NCBI GenBank assembly: GCA_963710665.1
Contig: CAVQBC010000006.1
Location: 310,001 to 374,000 of the forward strand
Origin: CAVQBC01 sp963710665
GTDB lineage: Bacteria > Actinomycetota > Thermoleophilia > Solirubrobacterales > Solirubrobacteraceae
DNA length: 64,000 nt
Direction: 5' to 3'
A program made the position numbers and the translations under genes. Below the pieces are notes generated by a model. The model was not told the DNA's origin. It worked only from the letters and a program-made list of their open reading frames with translations, and did not search any database. How positions within the stretch are numbered: the stretch's first letter is position 1; the number at the start of each line of letters is the position of its first letter. Positions 55,206 through 62,497 of the stretch are shown here, one piece after another.

Positions 55206-55853
55206 ATGATCGAGGAGCAGACGCGCCTCAAGGTCGTTCTGGCGGACGACCACGCCGTGGTCCGGGCCGGGCTGCGGCTGCTCATCGAGGCCGAGCCCGG
55301 TTACCAGGTGGTCGCCGAGGCCGCGACCGCGGACGACGCCGTCCGCTACGTCCGCGCGCACCGGCCGCGCGTGCTCGTGCTCGACCTCAACATGCCGGGC
55401 CGGTCGAGCCTCGAGGCGATCCCCGAGCTGCTGGCCGCGTCGCCGGAGACCGCGATCGTGGTGCTGACCATGCAGGACGATCCGGCGTTCGCCCGCGAGG
55501 CGCTGCGCGCCGGCGCGCTCGGCTACGTGCTCAAGGAGGCGGCCGACGACGAGCTGCTCGAGGCGGTGCGGCTCGCCGCCGCCGGGGACACGTACCTCAA
55601 CCCGCGGCTGGGCGCGCGGCTGGCGGCGGAGCCGCCGCTGCCGCCGGGTCCGCCGGACGACCTGACCGAGCGCGAGATCGAGGTGCTGCGGCTGATCGCC
55701 CTCGGACACACCAACGGCGAGATCGCCTCGCAGCTGTATCTCTCGGTGCGCACGATCGAGTCCCACCGCGCCCACATCCAGCAGAAGATCCGCCGCACCA
55801 CCCGCGCCGAGCTCGTCCGCTACGCGCTCGAGCACAAGCTCGTCGAGGTCTGA
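55206..55853 (+). CDS. NarL/DevR-type response regulator, copy 2
   Basis: 215-aa regulator. Receiver VVLADDHAVVRAGLRLLIEA, LVLDLNMPGRSSLEAIPEL, GYVLKEAADD. LuxR-type DNA-binding domain LTEREIEVLRLIALGHTNGE, LYLSVRTIESHRAHIQQK. The recognition region is nearly identical to copy 1, so both should bind the same operator. CATGAT lies 6 nt before ATG 55206, again leaderless. It is divergent from the Usp operon, with the dyad at 55130-55154 between them. Confidence 0.9.
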   Translation: MIEEQTRLKVVLADDHAVVRAGLRLLIEAEPGYQVVAEAATADDAVRYVRAHRPRVLVLDLNMPGRSSLEAIPELLAASPETAIVVLTMQDDPAFAREALRAGALGYVLKEAADDELLEAVRLAAAGDTYLNPRLGARLAAEPPLPPGPPDDLTEREIEVLRLIALGHTNGEIASQLYLSVRTIESHRAHIQQKIRRTTRAELVRYALEHKLVEV

Positions 55854-55857
55854 GCCG

Positions 55858-55875
55858 ATCGGGGGTTACTGCGGA
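55858..55875 (-). promoter_or_regulatory. Island motif upstream of GerW gene
   Basis: Reads TCCGCAGTAACCCCCGAT on the minus strand; centre 71.5 bp before ATG 55938. The half TCATCCGCAG is shared with sites 23196 and 28584. Confidence 0.45.
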
Positions 55876-55937
55876 TGATCCCGCCGCGCGGCGGCGGCAG
55901 CATGACCCGACCGTCCCCGAGTGCAGAGGAGCACGCC

Positions 55938-56375
55938 ATGTCCGGCGCACCGAACCCCGCCACCCCCGGAGGGCCGCCCCCGAAGCGAAGCGACGACATG
56001 GTCACCCGGCTCGCCGAGCGCCTGGGGGCGCAGGTGAACCAGGCGACCGTCTACGGGGAGCCGGTCGAGCGCAACGGGCTCACGGTCATCCCGGTGGCGA
56101 GCGCCCGGTTCGCGTTCGGCGGCGGAACCGGCGGCGATGCGGAGTCCCAGCAGGAGGGCGGAGGCGCCGGCGGGGTGGGGTGGGTGGCGCCCGCCGGCTA
56201 CATCGAGCTGCGCGACACGGGGAGCCGCTTCGTCCCGGCCGTCCGCCCGGAGCGGATGCTGCTCCTGGTCATCGGCGGCTCGCTCGCGGGCCTGGCGCTG
56301 TTCCGGGTGCTCGGGTCGCGTGGCGGCGGGCGTCGCGGCCTCGCCCGCGCGGTGAGTGACAAGCTCGGTCGCTAG
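55938..56375 (+). CDS. GerW/YtfJ-family protein
   Basis: 145 aa. Family features: MVTRLAERLGAQVNQATVYG, NGLTVIPVASARFAFGGGTG, a Gly-rich loop and GWVAPAGYIELRDTGSRFVP. A C-terminal helix (LLLVIGGSLAGLALFRVLGS) could anchor it in the membrane; many GerW proteins lack this. GerW (YtfJ) is known from Bacillus spore germination, but the family is also common in non-spore-forming actinobacteria. ATG 55938 has GCAGAGGAG upstream. Confidence 0.82.
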   Translation: MSGAPNPATPGGPPPKRSDDMVTRLAERLGAQVNQATVYGEPVERNGLTVIPVASARFAFGGGTGGDAESQQEGGGAGGVGWVAPAGYIELRDTGSRFVPAVRPERMLLLVIGGSLAGLALFRVLGSRGGGRRGLARAVSDKLGR

Positions 56376-57186
56376 GCCCGGGGGCGGACGACCAGGACGG
56401 AGCAGGGCGCCCGGTGCGCGACGCGCTCCGAGACGCTCCCCACCGCCGCCGGCCCGGTCCGTCCCCGGCTGCCGATCACGATGACGGAGGCGCCGACCAC
56501 GTCGGCCGCCGCGACGATCGCCTCCGGAACGGAGCCGGGCTCGCCGAGCACGACGGGCTCGACCCCCGTCGCCACCTGGATGGTCGTCACCACCTCGGCG
56601 ACGTGGTGCCGGGCGATCGCGGCGGTCCCGCAGGCCGCGATCGCCACGCGCGCGACGTGCCGGGTCGCCAGGCGGACGGCGACGCCGGTGGCGGCGTCCG
56701 CCCCGGCGGCCGTCGTGGCGAGCAGGATCTCCTGCGGGAACGGCGCCGGGCCCGGCGCAGGGCGGGCGACGAGCACGGGGACGGACGCGCGGTGGACTGC
56801 CGCCGTCGCGATCGAGCCAAGGAGAATGCCGAGCGTCCGCGAGTGCTCGCGCCCGCCCACGACGAGCAGGTCGTGCTCGGCGGCGGCCGCCAGGAGGCCT
56901 CCGGCAGTGTCCTCGTCGCTCACGGTCCGGAGCCTCGGCGCCGGGGCGGCGTCGGGCAGCGCGTGCCGGGTCCGCTCCAGCACTTCGCGGGCGTGGCGGC
57001 GGTTGAACACTCCGCCTCGTTCGTGGGCGACGGCGAGCAACGTGAGCTCGCCCGTCGTCCCGGCGATCACCGCCGCCTGCCGCGCCGCCTCGACGGACGC
57101 GCGGCTGCCGTTCACCCCGCGGAGCACCGAGCCGACTGCCGCTCTGGAGGCGGGACCTTGGACGCGGTGGCGGTGTCGGACGTCAT
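56372..57186 (-). CDS. Universal stress protein, tandem Usp domains (frameshift near 57130)
   Basis: The main frame runs from a possible GTG 57127 (LRGVNGSRASVEAARQAAVI) to 56372 and lacks the first strand residues. An ATG at 57186 (MTSDTATASKVPPPERQSA) supplies the missing N-terminus in another frame, with a one-base change near 57130. Domain 1 ends LLVVGGREHSRTLGILLGSI; domain 2 ends VIGSRGRTGPAAVGSVSERV. The motif at 57252 is 74.5 bp from the ATG, which supports that start. Its stop overlaps the GerW stop region. Confidence 0.75.
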
Positions 57187-57251
57187 GGCGACGAGGCCGG
57201 CCACGCTACGCGCGCTGGAGGGGGTCGTCATCGGGGTCCCGCGCGAAGGGC

Positions 57252-57269
57252 TCCGCGGCCGACTACGGA
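57252..57269. promoter_or_regulatory. Island motif between Usp and CBS genes (most symmetric copy)
   Basis: TCCGCGGCCGACTACGGA; reverse complement TCCGTAGTCGGCCGCGGA. The centre is 92.5 bp from ATG 57353 but about 67 bp from the transcription start implied by TAGCGT at 57316-57321. Confidence 0.65.
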
Positions 57270-57352
57270 CGCCGATCCGGGTCCTGACGCGATGCCCACG
57301 AGGGTGTCGCGCACCTAGCGTCCTCGACGAACCGATTCGCAGGAGGACTCCC

Positions 57353-57802
57353 ATGGCCGTCCCGATCCCAAGGCAGCCCGCAGGCATCGCCACCGCCTTC
57401 GTCGCCGACATCATGCGCCCCGGCGTGCTCGGCTGCGAGCCCGACACGCCGCTGCGCGAGGTCGCCCGGATGATGGCGGGCCACCGGATCCACAGCGTCG
57501 TCGTGCACGGCATCACCGATCGTGCCGGAGAGCGCCTCGTCTGGGGTCTGGTCTCCGACCTCGACCTCGCGCGCGCCATCGGCGAGCCGCTCGACGAGCG
57601 CACCGCCGCCGAGGTCGCGGCGACCGACGTGGTCACCGTCGCGCCGGAGGACACGGTCGAGCGTGCGGCGCAGATCATGGCGGAGCACGAGACGGCGCAC
57701 CTGATCGTCGCCTCCGACGAGGGCCGCCGGCCCATCGGAGTCATCTCGACGCTGGACCTCGCGCGCGCGATCGCCGATGCCCAGACCCGGACGCTGGTGT
57801 GA
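57353..57802 (+). CDS. Tandem CBS-domain protein
   Basis: 149 aa, two CBS domains: VADIMRPGVLGCEPDTPLRE to ~85, and EVAATDVVTVAPEDTVERAA to the end. Closest in plan to the CBS genes at 19976 and 57807. ATG 57353 has AGGAGGA upstream; TAGCGT at 57316-57321 gives a leader of ~25 nt. Likely senses ATP/ADP/AMP or NAD. First of a rightward run of four genes. Confidence 0.87.
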   Translation: MAVPIPRQPAGIATAFVADIMRPGVLGCEPDTPLREVARMMAGHRIHSVVVHGITDRAGERLVWGLVSDLDLARAIGEPLDERTAAEVAATDVVTVAPEDTVERAAQIMAEHETAHLIVASDEGRRPIGVISTLDLARAIADAQTRTLV

Positions 57803-57806
57803 GCCG

Positions 57807-58262
57807 ATGTCGTCCTCCGACACCATGGCGCGGCTCTCCGGCGGCGTCCCGCCCGTGCCTGACGGACGCATGAGCACGCCGGTCCGGGCGCTGATGCGTC
57901 CGGGCGTGATCGCCATCTCGCACGAGGCCTCGCTGCTGCAGGCCATGCGCGCGATGTTGCGCCACGGCACGCACGCCGTGCTGCTGCTCGGGGCCCGCAG
58001 CGGCCGGCCGGTCGGCTGGGTGACGAGCCGCGGCTGCCTCGGCCACGTCGGCGAGGACCCCGGGCTCGTGCCGGCCGGCTCGGCGGTGTCCGAGGCGCCC
58101 GTCTTCATCGATCCGGGCGCGTCGGCGCAGGACGCGGCGCTCGCGCTGTCGCAACCCGGCGTGAGCCATCTGCTCGTTTGCCATCACCCCGACTCGCCGC
58201 CCGAGGGCGTGGTCACGGAGCTCGACCTGATCGCCGTCGCCGCCCGCGAGGGTGGTGCATGA
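57807..58262 (+). CDS. CBS-domain protein, divergent
   Basis: 151 aa. First CBS domain VRALMRPGVIAISHEASLLQ to GWVTSRG; second weaker domain VSEAPVFIDPGASAQDAALA to GVVTELDLIAVA. It begins 4 bp after the previous stop and is surely cotranscribed with it. The two could form a heteromeric CBS sensor. Confidence 0.78.
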   Translation: MSSSDTMARLSGGVPPVPDGRMSTPVRALMRPGVIAISHEASLLQAMRAMLRHGTHAVLLLGARSGRPVGWVTSRGCLGHVGEDPGLVPAGSAVSEAPVFIDPGASAQDAALALSQPGVSHLLVCHHPDSPPEGVVTELDLIAVAAREGGA

Positions 58263-58263
58263 C

Positions 58264-58605
58264 ATGGCGTCCGCGGCGCGCACCCGCCTGAACCGGATCG
58301 GCCGGCCCATCGTGGTCGGGCTGTTGCGGTCGCCGCTGCACTGGCTCGTCAGCGGCCGGGTGACGGCGCTGAGCTACACCGGTCGCCGCAGCGGACAGCG
58401 CCGGACGGTCCCGGTCGAGTACGAGCGCGATGGCGACCTGCTCGTCGTGCACAGCCGACCGGAGCGCCAGTGGTGGCGCAACTTCGCCGACGGGGCGACG
58501 GTCACCGTCCGGCTCGCCGGTCACGACCGCCGCGGCGTGGGCTACGCCACGCGCGAGAACGGGCGCGTGACGGTGCGCATCGAGCTCGGCGAGGGCAACC
58601 GGTGA
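58264..58605 (+). CDS. Deazaflavin (F420)-dependent nitroreductase family (DUF385)
   Basis: 113 aa. The DDN/DUF385 pattern is seen: VTALSYTGRRSGQRRTVPVE, DLLVVHSRPERQWWRNFADG and VTVRLAGHDRRGVGY. Proteins of this family bind F420 or FMN and reduce quinones or nitro compounds; Rv3127/Rv3131-type nitroreductases are part of the DosR regulon but belong to a different fold. ATG 58264 is chosen. The stop overlaps the next start (GTGA). Confidence 0.83.
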   Translation: MASAARTRLNRIGRPIVVGLLRSPLHWLVSGRVTALSYTGRRSGQRRTVPVEYERDGDLLVVHSRPERQWWRNFADGATVTVRLAGHDRRGVGYATRENGRVTVRIELGEGNR

Positions 58606-59159
58606 CCACGATGCCGACCGCGCTGATCGTCTACGCCAGCACCCACGGCCAGACCGCCAAGATCGCCGCCCGCCTCGGCGAGGCGCTGCGGGCGCAGGGC
58701 CTCGAGACCCGCGTCGCCGAGGTGGGGGAGGCGGGCGCGCTCGATCCCGCCGCCTACGACCTCGCGGTCGTCGGCGCCTCGATCCACGCCGGTCACCACC
58801 AGCGCGCGATCGCCTCGTGGGTCAAGCGCCACCGCGCCGCGCTCGCCGCCATGCCGAGCGCGTTCTTCTCGGTCTGTCTGACCGTCGCGGAGGACACCGA
58901 GGCGTCCCGCGATGCCACCCGCGGCTACCTCGACGACTTCGCCGAGGCCACGGGCTGGACGCCGGCCCACGCGACGTCGTTCGCGGGCGCGCTGCTCTAC
59001 CGCGAGTACGACTTCATGACCCGCCTGGTCATGCGCCTGCTGATGGCGCGCGGCCACCACCCGACCGACACCTCGCGCGACTACGAGTACACCGACTGGG
59101 AGGCCGTGGACCGCTTCGCGGCGCAGTGCGCGGGGGCGCTCGCGCGCACGCCGGGGTAG
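58602..59159 (+). CDS. hemG: Flavodoxin-type protein, HemG-like protoporphyrinogen dehydrogenase
   Basis: 185 aa. ALIVYASTHGQTAKIAARLG (FMN loop), LAVVGASIHAGHHQRAIASW, MPSAFFSVCLTVAEDTEASR, FAGALLYREYDFMTRLVMRL and DYEYTDWEAVDRFA align closely, block by block, with E. coli HemG as I remember it. HemG oxidises protoporphyrinogen IX using menaquinone in haem synthesis. GTG 58602 is coupled to the nitroreductase gene. This is the most HemG-like of the three flavodoxins here. Confidence 0.75.
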   Translation: MTTMPTALIVYASTHGQTAKIAARLGEALRAQGLETRVAEVGEAGALDPAAYDLAVVGASIHAGHHQRAIASWVKRHRAALAAMPSAFFSVCLTVAEDTEASRDATRGYLDDFAEATGWTPAHATSFAGALLYREYDFMTRLVMRLLMARGHHPTDTSRDYEYTDWEAVDRFAAQCAGALARTPG

Positions 59160-59172
59160 CGTTGCGGGCGCC

Positions 59173-59599
59173 ATGAGCGCCCGCCCCGCCGGCTACAGCG
59201 GCACCCCGCTGCCCCGCAAGCTCGGCATCAAGCCGGGGCACCGGCTGCTGCTCCTGCGGGCGCCCGGCGGCTTCGAGCACGACACGCTCGGCGAGCTGCC
59301 CGACGGGGTGACCGTGCGCCGCCGCGCCCGCGGGCTCGCCGACGTGATCGTCGCGTTCCACACACGGCGAGCGGAGCTTGACGCGCGCGATGCCGTCGCT
59401 GCGGGAGCTCATGGAGCCCGCCGCCGGCCTGTGGATCGCGTGGCCGAAGCGGGCGTCCGGCCGGCCGACGGACCTCACCGAGGACGTCGTGCGCGAGCTC
59501 GCGCTTGCCAACACGCTCGTCGACAACAAGGTGGCGGCGCTCGACGACACGTGGAGCGGCCTGCGGCTGGTGATCCGCCTGCGGGACCGTCAGGGCTGA
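59173..59599 (+). CDS. DUF3052 protein, one frameshift near 59370
   Basis: ATG 59173, 10 nt after TAGCGT. MSARPAGYSGTPLPRKLGIK, then GHRLLLLRAPGGFEH, DVIVAFHTRRAEL; after the frame change MPSLRELMEPAAGLWIAWPK and ALDDTWSGLRLVIRLRDRQG. Removing one base before ACGCGCGCGATG joins them to ~141 aa. DUF3052 is a small actinobacterial family of unknown function. Confidence 0.8.
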
Positions 59600-59627
59600 G
59601 CGCGCCGGGTCAGGTACCGTCCCGGCC

Positions 59628-60633
59628 GTGGACGCCACGCTTCCCGAGGACCAGCGGCTGATCGGCATCTCGCCGAAGGCCTACGAGCACCCGGCCGACC
59701 GGGCGGCGACGGCGGCGCTGCACTCGGTCCCGATGCTCGACACGGTGGTGCGGCGGCTGATCGAGTACGGCTACGAGCGCGCGCTGCGCCAGGAGCTGCT
59801 GTCCGGGTCGGTGCGGCTCGGGCCCGACCAGCTCCCGGAGGTGTGGGCGTCGCACAAGGCCGCGCTGGCGCGGCTGGACATCGCCGAGGTACCCGACCTC
59901 TACCTCACGCAGTTCCCGATCACCAACGCCGCGGCGATCGGGTCCGGAAGCCCGATGGTGCTGATCAACTCGCGGACCGTCGAGCTGCTCGACGAGCTCG
60001 AGCTGCGCACGGTGCTGGGCCACGAGGCGGGGCACATCCTCTCCGACCACGTGCTCTACCGCACGGCGCTGATGATCCTGCTCTCGCTGAGCGCCTTCCG
60101 GCGGCTGCCGGTGGTCGCGGGCCTGCCGCTCGCTAGGCGTGCGGCTGGCGCTGCTCGAGTGGTTCCGCGCGGCGGAGCTGTCGTGCGACCGGGCGGGGAC
60201 GCTCGTCAACCGCGACCCGCTCGCGACCTGCCGGACGCTGATGGTGCTGGCGGGCGGCGCCACGTCGCGCAAGCTCAGCCTCAACGCGTTCATCCGGCAG
60301 GCCGGCGAGTACGACGACCAGGACTGGAGCTTCGACCGCGTCTCGCGCCTGCGGACCGAGCTGGGGATGACCCACGGGCACCCCGTCCGCCGGGTCAACG
60401 AGGTCATGAAGTGGGTGCACTCCGGCGAGTACGACCGGATCGTGCGCGGCGACTACCGCACGCGCGAGGAAAGTGCAGACGCCCGCGCGGAGGCGGGCGC
60501 GGCCTTCGACTTCTACGTCGAGCGCTTCCGGGGCCTGTTCAAGGACGCCGGGGCCGGCATGGAGAAGGCCGGCGACCGGGCGACCGAGGCGGCCGGGAAG
60601 ATGACCGAGTGGTTGCGCGGAGCCCGGGGCTGA
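59628..60633 (+). CDS. M48-family zinc peptidase, frameshift near 60135
   Basis: GTG 59628, 7 nt after TACCGT (leaderless). MDATLPEDQRLIGISPKAYE; zinc motif VLGHEAGHILSDHVLYR near residue 135. After the frame change LALLEWFRAAELSCDRAGTL supplies the third ligand Glu. The tail is helical (GAGMEKAGDRATEAAGKMTE). Length ~335 aa. The gap is best explained by loss of two bases. There is no N-terminal membrane helix, unlike HtpX, so it belongs to the soluble M48 group. Confidence 0.8.
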
Positions 60634-60673
60634 CCCGCCCGGGTCCGTCCGGCGCAGCCCTCCTCCCGGCCCG

Positions 60674-62467
60674 GTGCACGAAGCCGAGCTGATCCTCGCC
60701 ACGGGGGCGCTGCTCGCGGCGGGCCTGTTCGCGTCGCTCGTCGCCGGGCGGCTGCGGATCCCCGGCCTCGTCCTCTTCCTCGGCGTGGGGATGGCGATCG
60801 GCTCCGACGGCACCGGCTGGATCGAGTTCTCCAACTACGAGCTGGCGCGGGTCGTGGGGGTCATCGCCCTCGGCCTGATCCTCTACGAGGGCGGCCTGAC
60901 CGCCGGCTTCGACGAGATCCGGCCGGTGCTGGCGCCCGCGCTGAGCCTCGCGCTCGTCGGTACCGCGATCACCGCCGCGGTCACGGGCGTGGCCGCGGCG
61001 TGGCTGCTGGACCTCTCGCTGCTCGAGGGGCTGCTGCTGGGCGCGATCCTGTGCTCGACCGACGGCGCGGCCATCTTCGCCCTGCTGCGCGGGTCGACGT
61101 TGCGGCGCCGGCTGGCGCGCACGCTCGAGGGCGAGGCGGGCATGAACGACCCCGTCGCGGTCCTGCTCGTCCTCGGCTTCATCGAGTGGATCATGCAGCC
61201 GGAGGGCGGGCTGGCGAACATGCTCGTGCTGTTCGTGCAGCAGCTGCTGATCGGCGGCGCCGTCGGCCTCTTTGTCGGCCGCGTCGCCGTGATGGCGTTC
61301 CAACGCGCGCAGCTGGCCTCGGCGGGGCTGTACCCGGTCGCCTCGATCGCGACCGTCGCGATCGCCTTCGGCGGCGCCGAGATCCTCCACGGCTCCGCCT
61401 TCCTCTCGGTCTACCTGACGGGCCTCGTGATCGGCAGCGCGCCGATCCCCGCCAAGCAGACCGTGACGATCTTCCACGAGGGCCTCGCGTGGGTCGCGCA
61501 GATCACGTTGTTCATCGTGCTGGGCCTGCTCGTGTTCCCGCACGAGCTGCCGGCCGTCGCGCTCGAGGGCCTGCTGATCACCCTCGTGCTGGTGTTCGTG
61601 GCGCGGCCGGCGGCGGTGGCGGTGGCGACGGTCGCCGGCGGCTACACGCTCCCCGAGCGCGTGGCGCTCTCCTGGGCGGGGCTGCGCGGGGCCGTCCCGG
61701 TCGTGCTCGCCACCTTCCCGGTCATCGAGGGCATCCAGGTCGCGCCCGAGTTCTTCAACATCGTGTTCTTCGCCGTGCTGATCTCGACGCTGCTGCAGGG
61801 CGCGACGTTCGAGCCGCTGTCGCGCCGGCTGGGGGTGACGACCAGCGATCCGGCGCTGCCCCGTCCGCTGACCGAGACCGGCACGATCCGCGGTCTCGGC
61901 GCGGAGGTGGTCGAGTACCCGGTCGGCGACGAGGACGCGATCGTCGGTCGCCGCGTGCGCGAGCTGGGGCTGCCGCGCGACGCGGTGATCAACGTGATCG
62001 TCCGGGGCGACGAGGCGATCCCGCCGCGCGGCTCGACCCGCGTCGAGGCGGGCGACGCCCTCCACGTGCTGATCCGCCAGGAGGTGACGCGCGAGGTCGG
62101 GCCGCTGCTCGAGCGCTGGCGCCACGGGCCGATGGGCGAGCCGCCGAAGCGTCCCCGCCTGCGCGCCTCCTCGGTGTCGTTCACGGTCCGGCCGTGGAAC
62201 GACGAGGACGGCGATCCCGCGCACCCGCGGATGATCGGCGGCCACGAGGTGCTCGAGCACGTCCGCACCCGCCGCGACCGCCGCGGCGCCCTCGTGGTGC
62301 TCGACGACGGGCGCCTGGCGGTGACCGGCCCGCTCGTCGCGGTCGGGACCCCGATCGCCCTGCAGACCTTCGCGCGCCGGCGGCTCGCGCAGTCCTCCGA
62401 CGACGCCGAGCGCGGCTGGTGGCAGGAGGTCGTGGGGTCGATCGCGACCCCGTGGCCGCACAGCTGA
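60674..62467 (+). CDS. CPA1-type cation/proton antiporter with TrkA-C domain (NhaP2/CvrA-like)
   Basis: 597 aa. Twelve or so helices: LILATGALLAAGLFASLVAG, VIALGLILYEGGLTAGFDEI, the active-site region STDGAAIFALLRGS, EGEAGMNDPVAVLLVLGFIE with the catalytic ND, and SWAGLRGAVPVVLATFPVIE. A TrkA-C domain (residues ~410-480, AEVVEYPVGDEDAIVGRRVR) and a further C-terminal cytosolic domain follow. K+/H+ or Na+/H+ exchange at the membrane. GTG 60674 follows the M48 gene by 40 bp. Confidence 0.9.
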   Translation: MHEAELILATGALLAAGLFASLVAGRLRIPGLVLFLGVGMAIGSDGTGWIEFSNYELARVVGVIALGLILYEGGLTAGFDEIRPVLAPALSLALVGTAITAAVTGVAAAWLLDLSLLEGLLLGAILCSTDGAAIFALLRGSTLRRRLARTLEGEAGMNDPVAVLLVLGFIEWIMQPEGGLANMLVLFVQQLLIGGAVGLFVGRVAVMAFQRAQLASAGLYPVASIATVAIAFGGAEILHGSAFLSVYLTGLVIGSAPIPAKQTVTIFHEGLAWVAQITLFIVLGLLVFPHELPAVALEGLLITLVLVFVARPAAVAVATVAGGYTLPERVALSWAGLRGAVPVVLATFPVIEGIQVAPEFFNIVFFAVLISTLLQGATFEPLSRRLGVTTSDPALPRPLTETGTIRGLGAEVVEYPVGDEDAIVGRRVRELGLPRDAVINVIVRGDEAIPPRGSTRVEAGDALHVLIRQEVTREVGPLLERWRHGPMGEPPKRPRLRASSVSFTVRPWNDEDGDPAHPRMIGGHEVLEHVRTRRDRRGALVVLDDGRLAVTGPLVAVGTPIALQTFARRRLAQSSDDAERGWWQEVVGSIATPWPHS

Positions 62468-62497
62468 GGCGGCGTCGGGTCAGCGACGGCGCTCGGG

